From: Centropus unirufus
Taxonomy: Eukaryota > Chordata > Aves > Cuculiformes > Centropidae
Direction of reading: 5' to 3'
DNA: 64,000 bases
NCBI GenBank assembly: GCA_013397695.1
Contig: VYZI01000424.1
Coordinates: forward strand, 195,621-259,620
Positions 46,955-60,000 of the stretch are shown one piece after another (position 1 is the first letter of the stretch; the number at the start of each line of letters is the position of its first letter). A model generated the notes under the pieces. It was not told the origin of the DNA. It did no database searches and saw only the letters and a list, made by a program, of their open reading frames with translations. Position numbers and translations under genes: made by a program.

Positions 46955-47878
46955 TCAATGCCAGTATAAGGTAGGTCTGAATGTTTATTTTGTAAAGAAT
47001 AATATTGAGAAAAGGTGAACGAGTTTCTCAGTCCTCAGTTGTCTCAGAGAGGAAGAGCAGCCCCCGGGGCGCAGCAGCCGTGGATCCGTGGGCAGGAGGA
47101 TGCTCTCCCTTCCCCTGCAGAGACACTGCCTTAGTTTCAAAACACTGTGCTGACTACAGCAAATAACTTCCAATAAAACGTATGCAAACCTGAAAAGCAC
47201 AGTTAAATAGAACTATTTCTAAACCAAACAAACCACAACAGACTCAACTGCCTCAGCGTTTCCCTGCAGCGTGGCTCCTCCGCCGTGGCTGCTGTTCCCT
47301 GGCTCCCAGTTGCCTCCTGCACTTCAGCAACAGAAGCAGAACCATCTGGGACTACGGCCTCCCCCCAAAAGAACTGTGCATCATATGGACCTTGAAAAAG
47401 ATTACATCTGTTTATTAATAGTAAAAATGGATACATTTGTCCTACATTTTGTTTTTAGAAATTTGATCATGTCACAAGCAATACCTGCGTGTACGTGGGT
47501 GTGTTACAGATGTATATAATTTATTTTAACCAGGCTGTGAAATAATATGTAATCACATCTCTCCTTGTGATTGTACATAATACAGTAATTAAATGATGCC
47601 AGTCTACGTCATTCTCTTATTTCTAATCAAAGGAACCTGAAGCGTAACAGTCTTCTTTCCAGCTGATATGGCTCTTTATTTTTGTCACAGGGGAGACTTC
47701 CCATCACCAACGAGGGAGAATCTTCCACCCGCGAGAGACGGGATAATTCAGATTTCATCCCCGGCCGCTCCCGCCCGTGGCAGCAGGAGCCCCGCAGTCC
47801 TGGCTCCCACCAGTCTCGGGCGGTGGGGAGCGCGTCCTCCTCCGCACGCGGCAGACAGGCTCTCCTCGAGGCCAGGTG
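46955..47878 (-). other. MAPKAP1: MAPKAP1 3' UTR with polyadenylation signal
   Basis: Downstream of the stop on the minus strand, AATAAA hexamers appear at 47675-47680, 47520-47525, 47411-47416 and 46984-46989 (TTTATT on plus). The last is followed on the minus strand by a GT-rich tract (TTGGTTTTGGCTGGTTTG), the best cleavage context, giving a 3' UTR of about 0.9 kb. AT-rich unique sequence at 47.39-47.66 kb fits a UTR. The other hexamers may be used as alternatives. Confidence 0.55.
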
Positions 47879-48004
47879 CTACTGCTGTCCCGACTTCTTC
47901 TCCTTCTGGAAGCTAAAGCTTGTTCTCCTGCTCAGTTTTCTTTGTTTCTGAGCAAAATAATCTGCTCTGGCTGTGCTTGCTCGTGACTCTAGAATATAGT
48001 TAAC
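47879..48004 (-). CDS. MAPKAP1: MAPKAP1 terminal coding exon
   Basis: 126 bases, 41 codons plus TAG. Acceptor GTCTTGCAG. It encodes VNYILESRASTARADYFAQK, then QRKLSRRTSFSFQKEKKSGQ and a final Q. QRKLSRRTS differs from the human QRKLNRRTS by one residue. The basic tail follows the PH domain. Confidence 0.96.
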   Translation of the reverse strand, partial: VNYILESRASTARADYFAQKQRKLSRRTSFSFQKEKKSGQQ

Positions 48005-51000
48005 CTGCAAGACATGAGGCAGCGTTTCACTTTGTGGCTGCTCCTGTGGGGCAGCCCAGGGTGGGCAGGGGCCGTGGTGGCCCCCACCGCAGCGGCCCCA
48101 GAGCAGCAGCGGGGCCAGCCCCGGGCACCCCGCGCCGTGTGGCCGATTCCTGGCTCACCCGCCCGTCACCCTGGGCTCGGCACAGGGCAGCCACAGCACC
48201 CTTGTCCCCACATCCCACCTCCGGGCAACAGCAGCACGTTGGGAAGAGCCACAGCGCCGGGCTAAAATAGCAAGGGGCTTCAATAAAAGACTTTATCGGC
48301 TTCAATAAAAATAATTCTTCCATCCTGGTGTTTGCACACTCAGCTGATCTCACAGTTTCCCTGTGTTTTGGCACATTTTACTTGATGAAAGCATTTTTAA
48401 ATGATATTTAACAAGGCTGCTATTCCCTAAATTTATTATCTCCAGTGCTTTGTGATAATCACGTAGATAATTTTAATGGAAGGTTAATGCAAGAATCAAA
48501 AAGATAAAAATGCCCTTTGGTCTGCCATTAGCTGGTTAATATGCTGTGGCTTAAAACTTGCACAATTTTATGCACTATAGAGTGTTTCACTTTCATTGCA
48601 TATTACAGCTTAAGGCATAAAAATATAGGGAATTTTCATGGTCAATAAAGCCTTGGTCTTTCTCACTTGATCATGTAAAAAGCCTAATTTGAAAAGTCGG
48701 ATTTCTCTGTGTTTCCTAATGCTGATGGAATTGAGAACAAACTGGTAACTTATGCAGGAAAGCAGCAATGTTCAATATAAACAATCTGCAACTTAAGGAA
48801 AAAAGTACTATTGAATAATCTTTCTCTCTTGAATATTCACGTTATTTACAGCAAACCTTTTTTTTTTTTTGGCTTTCTTTTATGACTGGTCTCAGCTTGT
48901 CAAGAGTTCTGGATCACCTTATTTAAGATGAAGCAGGAACAAAAGCATCGGCCCAACAGGTAGAACCCCCAGGCACATCCACCTCCTCTGCCACTAAGAA
49001 CTGTTCCATGGTGTGTCAGCCTCCTAGCAATCCTCTAAACCGCTCACAGGAAAGAAAAGCAAACATAACAGATGGCTTTGCCAGAACTACTGCTTTCTAC
49101 ATCTTGAATTGCTCTACAATCAGCGTGCGGAAAATTCAGTTCAGTCGCCCAAAAGTGTCACAGAAGCTTCTCCCAGAAGGCAGGGGGCTGCGTGCCTGCA
49201 CTGAGCCACGAGCAAAGCAAACCATTCCCGGAACGCGTCCCGGGGAGAGAACGCCCTCCTGCTTTGTGCGAACACCTGGGCTGGGACGCGCGGGGAGAAA
49301 GGCAGGGGCTCTGAGCCCAGCATCAGCCGTGGCCCCGAGCATCGGGTCCTTTCCTGGTGCCCTCCTGCAATCCCCGAGCGCCACTGGCACCGGTGCCAGG
49401 CCCTTTGCTTGGCCAGCCCGCCCGCTGCTCAGCTCCACCAGCTCCAGCTCCTTGGCCTCCTGGCTCAGGGCCCTTGAGCCAGCACCACAGAGGGGAAAAC
49501 TCTCCGGACACAATCAAATCTGGTAGTTTCCTATAGAACTGCATAGAAAAGCGGTTTCTCTCTTAACTAGAAACATGCACAAAAGGAAATATTCCCCACA
49601 AGAGGTGTTCTGTTGAGTGGCGGTTTGGAAAGGGAATAGAATAACCAGGCACCCAGCAGCCAGCCTGGCAAACCAAGTGCTCCGCTCAGGGATCTCCAGA
49701 GCCTCTTGAACACCTTCATGTCAAACAAGTGCTAAAACGCCCAGGATTTTGGGTCACGTTAAAATTTAATACTCACCTTCAGTACGATTTCATTGACAGT
49801 AGCAGCATCTGATTCGAAGTAAAGGTGTTTGTAGTCGTGATTGCTTAGATATGTAAGTTTAAATATTGCATGACCTGCAAAGATAAGAAAAAAACTGCTC
49901 AGAATATTCCTGCAAAGTTCTGCAGAGCCCGCGCGCCTGACAGAAGAAAACCACAGATGGTGATCTTAGCAAACCATCAGCACGACAGAAGGAAGCAATG
50001 AAACGCTGACAGGCTTCTCATGTCATTTCAATTCCAGGCAAGTGGTGGCTTACAGGAGCAGCTGAACCCTGCTCAGGGAAGTTTGCTTTCCCATCCCATC
50101 CCCGCTGGAGATGGATCAAACGGCTGCTTAGCTGCGTTCAGCCCCGCACCGGGAGCCAGCGGGGCTCCCTCCCGGAACCGCCCGCATCACGCACACAGCA
50201 TCAGGGTCATACTTCAAATAAAAGGCCAGTAAATCCCGGGATCATCCCTCCAGCAACCGCTCCCAGGAACACTGCCCAATCCAGCCCAGCTGCTGCAGCC
50301 AGGGCCAACGGCTCCTCCAAACCGCAGCAGCACACAGCCGCGGTGCCAGGAACAGGCACCCTGGATCTTCCTCCCCACGCGCTGCAGAGTCCGAATGGAA
50401 GGGCAGTGGTAATTTCTACACTGCTGCCTGCTCCCAGATGGGGTCTACAGGGATTAGATGGACAAGGGGTGCGACAGCGTGGCCTCCGGGGCCGCCTTTG
50501 GAGAGCGGCACAGGAACCACGGACCTCTCCAAGGACGGGTGGGACAGCTTTAGCACGAGGGTCTGGATGCAGAGCATGTAGGAAGGCAAAAGACCCTTCA
50601 CTTGTACGGATGCGCTTGGCTTCAGAATGAAAATTCAGCATATTCTATACATTCTCCTTTTCCATCAGTTTTCTAGCAGGTTATTCAGTTCAAAGGTCAG
50701 AGTTAGCAATCTGCAAAGTAACAGCCATGTTACTGTAAATCCAGGTCTTTCCTGGAGGAAGGCTCATTTGAAATCTTATTTACATTATCTAATTCTCCAG
50801 ATTCCCCAAAAGTGACGGATATATGCTCTGATCTGTGGCCAGAAAATCTGAGATGCAAATATTTTATTGTGGCATGTTAATTAAACACCATTATGATGCG
50901 CTAATCTGGAATATAAATTCTATATTGAAAAACTGGCTAATAAAAATAAAAAAAAAAACCTTTAAATCATTTGACAAATGATGCCTCGGTGGTACTAAAA

Positions 51001-54000
51001 ATGCAGGAATTCCTAGCTGCGAGCTCATCACTATGTTAATGCATGCACGCCCAGCTCTGCTCGGGACTGAATTCTGCACCTTTGTGATTCTGCAAGTGCC
51101 CGGGCACCGTTCCTGGGGCTGTGAGAGCACGGTGCCCCACGGCTCCTGCAGTGTCCTTGGACACTGGGGATCACACACGGTTACAGAAACCAGTTCCCAA
51201 AAACGGAAACTAAAATGGGACAAAGCATGGATCCCAGTAAGTTCTTGCTTTTGGGCCTTGGAATTCCATTGGGTGGTTCTTGGTGTGGATCAAGACTCCC
51301 ATCACCTGGTTTAGGCTTTCAGGTTTAGGCTCCAGGTTTTCTTCCACCTGCCCAGCCCGCTCTCACCCCACTGGCCTCACCTGGCCAGGTGCTCCGGGGG
51401 CTGCTGGCCCTGGTTGAGCCAGCGGGAAGGGCTGGGGGGCTCCGGCAGTGCCAGGAGCCCAGCCCCTCCCTCCCAGCAGAACAGCCTGGCCCCTCACAGC
51501 TCCTCGCTCCAGGCCTGTTCTCTGCCCGCTGGCTCCCAAGCCTTCCCTGGGAAATGGGGTCTGGTGGAGCCAGGAACACGCCTCACGGGCTCCTCTGCCC
51601 GCCTTCCCCAGGCAGATGTGAAGCCAGCGCTGCTTCATGAGACCCCGCAACGAGACCCTGCAACAAGACCCTGCAATGAGACCCCGCAACGAGACCCTGC
51701 AATGAGACCCCGCAAGGAAACCCTGCAACGAGATCCCGCAACAAGACCCTGGAACGAGACCCTGCAATAAGACCCCACAACGAGACCCCGCAATGAAACC
51801 CTGCAACGAGACCCCGCAACGAGACCCCACAATGAGACCCCGCAACGTGCTGCAGAGAGCAGGCGGGGTGTGCGGCACGGCCGGCACAGGGGGCAGGAGC
51901 AGGGGCAGGCATTGTCCATGGGGCAGGAGCAGCGCTGCAGGAATCAGCCATGGGGCAGGAGCGTGGCCTCCCTGACGCCTGCCGAGGAAGCCCCTCCAGT
52001 ACCCCCACCTTCCTCCTAACCCGGACTCCCCCAGCAGCAGCGCGTGTCCCGCCGAGAGCACAAGGCAGGCCCTTGTGGGCACACGCTGGGCACGGTGAGG
52101 AGTCAGCTCTTCCCGGGACAATCCCTCCTGGAGCGAGGGAGCACACCCCACGGAGCCCAGCAGCACCCAGCGCTGCACTGCCAGGGGCACCTCTGCTCCC
52201 AGTGCCACCAGTACGGAGCCCGCTCCGCTCCCTGCCTTCCCAGTGAGGCGGCGGCAGAGCCGTGCAGCCCTGCTCCTGCCTGGACTCTCGGGACAAGGCG
52301 CAGTGAGGGCCCTGTAGCCCAGTCCTATGCCCCAGTGGAGTGGAAAGAAGCTAAGACGACTTTTCTTTAGAAAGCCCCATTACAGCATTATGTTTATGTG
52401 CTCCGTGTCCACATTACACTATTTACAGCATGAAATATGAGTTCATTGAAATCCTAACTGGCACTTTGCTCTGCTACTATTCTAGCCAGATGGAATTTAT
52501 GAATTGTGAGATTGATTTCCACTTCCAAGAGTGCTTAAATGTGAGATGTACCTCTTTCCAATAGAGCACCACCCTTGACAATTCCAAGATCAATAGGAAC
52601 TTCAATGGTTTTGTATCTCCATATAAGAATATCAGGTAACCGACAGCAGCAGCTTCAGTGGTGTCTGCTGCACGTGATGGAGGAACTAAAACAAACGCAG
52701 ATATTGCTCAAGTAGCCTCTTTACCACAACTCCTACATGAACAATGGTTTGGTGTCCTTTAGCTTGCGGGTGTGAAACACAAGTGTCAGCTCCAGCACAC
52801 ACCAGGGCTCTGACCCTGCCCCGTGCCAAGAACACGCGGAGTCCTTAGTGCCAGCCAGGGCAGCCGGCAGCCAGGGGGAAAGGAGCAGGGGAACTTCAAC
52901 TTTCTGCAATCAGAATTAATTGGCTGTGCAATGGGAAATACACATTATGTGCACCGAGGTTTTTCTGCTCAAACACTTACGGAGGCAAAGGGGATGACAG
53001 AACTCCCCTGGCACTGCAGGCTTTGCCGAGGTGGGTGTCCCGCGGGGTGACTCTGCCAGCCGGAGCAGAGTCCTGTCCCCTGCCAGCCCCTCTCCTGCCG
53101 CGCTGCCCAGCCCACGGCAGGGCTCACCTCAGCGCCACGGGGGGAGAACAGCGTCCTGCCTGCCCTCTGGCCTCAGCCCCGAGCGCTGATAGATGTCCCC
53201 TGTCCCTCAGACACTGACGGTTCCGTGTGGTCACCCCGAGGGATGCCCGAGGCGGGCTCAGGACGGGCAGGACGCGCGTTGGCTGGCAAGGAGCGGAGCT
53301 CAGACTCCGTCCTGCGCTCGCCACTGTTGGGCATATTCCTGATTTTCCGCATTACTTCATTTCCAAGCAAGCGAAGGCAGGGGCTGGTTATGGCACGACC
53401 AGCAGTGCCTGCAAACCCCGCAGCAGAGCCGGGTGCAGCCCTGCGGCTCACATCCTCCTCTCTCCCTGGGGCCTGGGGAAGCGGCACCCGTGCAGACCCA
53501 CCCCACGCTTCATCCCCACCATCATCTCCGCGCTTCTGTGCTCACAGCGAGCGAGGAACCCCGCTCAATCACTGCCCGAAAAAGTGCTCGAGCAGCCACT
53601 GGGACATCTGCAAATGTTTGCACGTTGCAGTCCTGGGGAAACAACACAAAACCCGGGCAGTCCATCACGCTGCGCTTGAGACAGGTGAGAGAAAACTCAC
53701 CTTTTAATCTAAGCCACAAAGCCTTTATGGGAGAATCCAAAACCCCCCCGCTTTTTGCCTGGAAAGCACTGGAAGGATGTGGATTTGCACAAGAGAAGAC
53801 AATTTTTTTGACTGAATCCACCAAGACTTTTCTTCCTCTCCCCCATTCAGCTGGTACCAAAGCCTCCACTGGCCAGTGCCACTCTTTAAAGCAGAAGACA
53901 CTGAATGAAATCACTAATTAGATGGAGGATGAAAAGAATATTCATAGATTGGACAAAACAGAAAACAAACACTGGAAAATGCAAATTTATGTTAATTTTT

Positions 54001-57000
54001 CTATATACCTTGATGATTGCTTTGGCCATAAGGCAGAAGTCAACAATTAAGAGTTATTAGTGGAATAAATAGCAAAAGACCTCTCGGAAGAGCGAAACAC
54101 TTGTAGGCAGCATTCAGCATCATCACAGATCCTCCCAGAAACTGGAGATCCCGTGGACTCAGCAGGGATTACAAAGAATTAACAATAAACAGGTAAACAG
54201 GTGGGGAACGGGGAAATGAAACCACAGGTGAGCAATGTTTCTGTACAAAGACCAATCTACTTGAATCCCTCAAATGGGGTAAGCCCTGCTCACCAAGGAG
54301 GGACTCTGAAATCCGCATGAGCTGCCTCAAAAATGATGCAGTGGTCCTGGAGCAGGGCCTGAAGGTCCTACAAAAATGCCAGTGCTGCATCACCATCAAA
54401 ACACCCACCCTGGTAACCTCTAACAAGGACACCCAGATGTTTTCTTTAGGGGGATGTCACGAGTTCACTACAGCCACAGCGGAATCAGGAGCGCTCAGTA
54501 CTGAGATCCCCTGGGGACCAGACCAACCAGGAATGCTGTCCTGAGTGGAAAAGTGAGGTTAAGCCCACTTGATGCAAGCAACTTTTGTCTGAGAGTTCCA
54601 TATTCTTGCAACGCCTTCTTCAGTGGCGGGGACTGCAGCCGAAGTTCAGGATGAAACCCTGACCCCACTGACAGCAGTGGAACCACCAATCAGTCTGGAC
54701 TGCACACCACGTTCCCGTGATGGATCTCCTCCCAACCAAGGCATGACTTGAGTGGGAATAAATCATATGAATGTTAGGGAAAAAAATCAGCTTTCTCTAC
54801 AGCTCGTGTCCCTGTATTCCACCGTACCTTACTGTAAAACATCATGGCTGGGGCATGTCTTGTTTCCAGATGTCCTGAGAGCCGAGTTGCAATTAAAGTG
54901 CTGCAAACAACCACTTTTATGTCAAATTGTGCTAACTATTCACACATCTGGATTTACTTTCCCCAAAGCCTTTTGTCTCTTCTTCGAATTATTACCAAAG
55001 GCGGAATACTAATAAAGATTTTTGCAAGAATGGTGAAAATGGTTTTGGCTTGCCCAAAACCTCTTCACCAGCATGCTTGTTTGGGAAAAAAAGATGATAA
55101 ATAAATCAAAATGCACTAAGCAGTGTTTCCACATGGCAATCGCCTCCTTCATTGCGTCTGCACCTCATCAATCACACCATTGTCTGCTTGAAAGGCGAGC
55201 CTTGTAAATGTCATATCCACTCAAGCCCAAGGAGAAGTGAATCAAAATGCAGCAAGGAGTTTTAATTGGATAGTGTAATTAAACTAAAAAACCCCAGCAG
55301 AATAGCTTTGACAGGATAGATGAAGACCCCTTTTAATAGGGCTACAAAACATATTTGTTAAAAGGATGAGGCAATGCACACTCCTGATTGTGCTCCAGAG
55401 TACTTTTATGAAGAGGCTGTTCGATGGGGATGGATTTAATGGGATTTAACAAGTTGCAGCCACGTCTGCGGGGCAGGCGGCGGGAGCGCCTCTCGCAGCC
55501 CTCACCAAACCTCGGGCCCCGCGGGGGCTGGCGTGGTTCCTGCTCTGCCAGGGCCCTTGGCTGGCACTGCCCGCGCCACGGAGCGGCCCAAGCGCACACG
55601 ACTGCTCCTGGGGTCTGAACCCCAAAAGGGGAGGCAGCATCTGCGCCTGCGCTGCGTCCCCTCCGCGCTGCCGGCTCCACGAGCGCCAGGACCCATTCAG
55701 ACACTGGGGCTTCCCGCACTCCTGAAGTTTGGGAACATTTTCTCTGCTGATCCTATTGTTCACCTTTCGCTCAGGCCCTGCGATCAGGCTCCTGGCAAGT
55801 ATGGGCTTGCTTTGTTTCACACGTGGGTTATTCCCAGCAGGAGCACGGGCATTAGGAACCACCACAATATTTTGTGGAGCGTTTGCAGAGCACACAGATA
55901 ATTGTGGCCTCCCTGCTCTGCCTCCACTGCAGGGCTCTGAGCAAACACACAACATCTCTATTCCAGCTCTCCGAGCAGCAGGAATCCATCGCTTCCCAAT
56001 GCTTTCTGTATGTTTTTAGTCCCTCCACCACCCAATAATGAATTCATTAAATTAGTATTACCCGACGTGCATAATCTGGAGGAACTGGATACTGAATTAA
56101 AACATCAAATCCCTTTAGCTTTAAATGGAAACTACATAAAAGCGTTTCAGGCATCACTCCGGCTATCACTTACAGCCAGTATGAATACTGCTAGAAAAGC
56201 TATTTTCGTGCAGATGTGGAATTCAGTGGGAAAGACTGACTCGTGTAGCAACATCAATCAAAACGTCGGCTCCGCTGGCAGCTCTCGACAGTAAGGCAGG
56301 GTCAAAGGTCACGGGATAAAGAAAAAGCCAAGCTCTGGTTCAGCTCTAATATCTCCTCGCCAGAAGTCTTGCAAAGGTACCTACCCCCCTTCTGTACCAG
56401 GCGGCTTTCATTAATCTTCTTGCCATCTTTTTTAACTAGTCATGCAGAACCGCTCGATAGCGAGACATATAATGGGGAGGCCCTGTGCCTATTACCAGGT
56501 TAACACTCTGTTAAGCCCCAGTGCAACAATGGAATAAGAATTTAAAGGAAATCTTAAGCTGCAGGGTGCAAAGCAGGCAATTAAATTACAAACCGAAGTT
56601 ACCAATGTACTCTGTGACCTACAGAACACCTTTGTTTAGACTGCCTTAATATCAGGGATATTTTGAGCAAGCAACAGAGATGTATCTGCTTTATTAAAGC
56701 AAAAAGAGGCAGAAAAAGGACCACAGAGAACGTTTCTTCAGTGTTTCAAGCAAATCATTCAATAACTCTGATTTCTGCAGCTATTGTAAAATACACAAGG
56801 GTGGAAGAGCCCCACGCGTTTAAAAGCTGTGAGTGCCCTCCTGATCAGCCTCCGAGCCACAGAGGCCCACCCCGAGCCCTGCTCACGGCTCGCGGTGCGG
56901 ATGCTGCGGCGGCCCCGGTCCTCGGAAGGGACGGCCACGACACTGGATCCACCCTGCACCTCGTACAAAGGCAGCGCTCAGTGACACTGAAGTTTCTCCC

Positions 57001-60000
57001 TTCTCCAAGTAATGTAAGAGACATTAACAGAATCAGATTTCCTTTAAATTACACCATTGCAAAGGTATGTAATTGTATTAAACGTATTCTGTTGCTTCCT
57101 TAAGACTTTATATTATGTACACTTAATTGAGATACAAAGCTCTTTTCAGCTATAAAAATGACAACTACTTTATTAAGGCTTAAATCTTATTTCTCCATGA
57201 TAGGATGCTTCCTTTCGAGACTCAAAACATTCAGAATCTCTCGTGATAATCAGCCCGAACCTGATTTAAACAAGCCGTTTATACACAGGGTGCTCAGGTT
57301 CTAATGGCATCTGATCGAGCCAGCAGGGCCATTACCTCTTCCCTCTGTCTAAATCCAGGGAGTCTGATTTAATTTACAAATAAAAATTCAAATGCTGACC
57401 CAGGCCTCCTACAAGGACAAACAAAAATCATCAGCCGCTCCTGCCCACAGTACCCACACTAATGGCAAATTAGATGCCAAAGCTTTCCATTCTCATTTGG
57501 TGCTCCCACTGAAGGCAGCGCTAGGTTCTGCGAACTCGCAGCACACAAAAAGCTTCAGCCCTGTCCAGAACGACTCCAGGTCTGTCCGTAAATATTCACA
57601 GCACGTCACGTTGTGGAGTCCCTCACCACCCACACAGGTGCCAGTAAAGCTTCGCAGCACGAACCTGGCTTTTAGAGAAAACACAGAAAACAAGCACGGG
57701 GCTCCCCACTACACGGAGACACAGCTTTGGGCCTGACATTTCTGCACAGAAATATCAGCAAAAGCTCCAAAATCTCTTTAATCTGCATAAAGCGGAGTGA
57801 ACTGAATACGAAACTGCGCTAATGACCATGCTCAGAGGAACAGTTGTTGCAGCAACCTCCCGTGATACCGATCGCAGCGGCCAAACGTCCTCCCGACACC
57901 CCAGGCCCTCTCTAAAAAGGGAGGTCATGCTGGGAGGCTCCTGCGAGCCCGTCCCCTCCTTCAGAATTGAGGAGAGCAAAGCAGCCCCCGCTGCCCCAGC
58001 CGCAGCGCCGGCGCCTGGGGGGCAGCTCAGCCAGGCAGGGGCTGTGCCCTCACCCGGTGTCACCGTGCTGCGTGTGCCCAGCACTGCCGGAAGATGAGAT
58101 GGAGCACGTTTGTGTTACAAGAGATAAAAACATGAAAACAAAATATATTGCAGAACTCAAAGACCTTATCTCTACTCAGCCTCTCTTTCTTTGCAATAAT
58201 TCATTCAAGGAAGATCTGAGAATAATTTTTGATGTAAACTCTGCTACAAACATCTATCACCACGCTGATAAACATCACAGACAAAACTTGTGAAATACAG
58301 GGACTTTCATTCCTTCATGCCACTGAAATAACTTTTTTTTCCATTTAAAATTCACGAGATACTGATCTGCTATTATGAGTTGCCCAAAATGTATCATTCT
58401 AAGATGTCACACTGAGATGTCTTCTATTGGCCTAAAAGAATGACTTTTGGAACATCTTTGGTGAATCACGAAGAGGTCAGCAGATCTCAGGAGGAATTGT
58501 TTTCTCCTCTTGGAACTATGCTCAACACTTAATAGGAAAAGTTCATGGCATCCCTGTGAAAACCCCCAATAAAGGCTGCCTTTGCCATAACCTCTCCACA
58601 TCCTCTCCAAAGTGACGACGGTTCTCCATTCAGGTCTCCACATGAAGATATTGCCCTCTTACTGCTGGACACCATTGGGAGGTTGAAATTCTGTTCCTTA
58701 TTTCTCCCTGGACTGGGAGGATTTGGGTATAAACATAATTTCCTAGGGCTGCAGGTGCTGCTGCAGGATGCAGTTCCAGAGGTGCTCAGGGACCACCTGA
58801 AGGGCTCAGGCTTCTGTGCTGAGTGCAGGCTGGAAGCCCCACGTGTTGGGGCTGGATTTCAGATACCGCCCCATTTTGTGGGCACAGCTGAACCACAAGT
58901 GCTTGCATTTGAAATGAAATGTGGCTACAAACCCCGAGGTGTTAATACAGCCACAAGCACAAAACTGCACCTTTGACTAGACCGACAAGCGTTCTGCGTT
59001 TTGGGCTGCCTGGCCACTCGGGAAGTCTCCTTCCCAAGGACCATGAAATCTTGCTGGAGAGACAGAAAAGGAAGACAATGACTGGAGTAAGAACATGGAA
59101 GTAGGAAGGGGTAATGAAGGGGAGAAGGATATAGTTCAATAATTGCTGATAAAATCTGTGGCAGCCATAAATTTACTCTTCCAAGAGATTCAACAGATCA
59201 TTACCTCTGTAAATATGTATCACATAATTCTCCCTCTCTGTCACCTTGCAGATAAGTACTTAATACTCAGCATCCCTGCCCTGCAAAAGCGCAAGTGCAA
59301 TAAAATCCATCTGAGCTTTTGAGCTGCAGTTACTTCTTGATAGCAGACAGTTACATTTTGGCACCGCTGGGAGACATTGCCCAGCTCCCCCAGGGCCTAT
59401 CTTGGGCTCTTTAAACCAAATTTTACAGATACAGACTCTCCTTTGCTGCTACAACAAGCAAGAAGAGCACTTGGCTTTTGAAGGCGCGCTCTAACCGTGG
59501 TCCTTGCCGAAGCCTGGCTGAACTGGGATGCCCAACCCGCCCTTCAGCGGGCTGAGCCGTCACCGCTGGCCGGAGCAGTCACTGCTTTCCTGGAATGGAA
59601 TCCTCAGAGCCACAGGGCGCAGCCCTGGTGACCCTGCAGCCACGGCTGAAGCAAATTTAGATTGTGCTGACACTTACTGTATGTCTGAGTTCCTCAACTG
59701 CACCTCAGAAATTGATTAAAACCAGCCTGGATATTAAGCAGTTCAAATATCTGGAAACAGGTATTTGAGTGTTGTGCTCTGGGACCAGAGCAGCTGGACA
59801 AAGCTGGTGCCTCCTGGTCTGACACTGCTGGCAGCTACTGACAGTGGGCAAGAAACACTCTTAATGTTGCCATTAGTTGTAAGCAGCACTAAAGGACACC
59901 CATAAAATGTGTGTCTGTTTATGTTGTGTGCTCTGTAACAGAATTCAGTCAGATTAAAAACATCCTATAATGAATAAAATACACCTATAGAAAGAAAAGG

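Noticed and set aside
51583..52296. Minus-strand open frame with a 13-residue periodic peptide
   Set aside because: Translation of the 13-base minisatellite; every frame shows the same period.
58400..58980. Sequence considered as a further CR1 or LTR remnant in the MAPKAP1 intron
   Set aside because: No CR1 terminal motif, terminal repeat or polymerase-like peptide could be identified.
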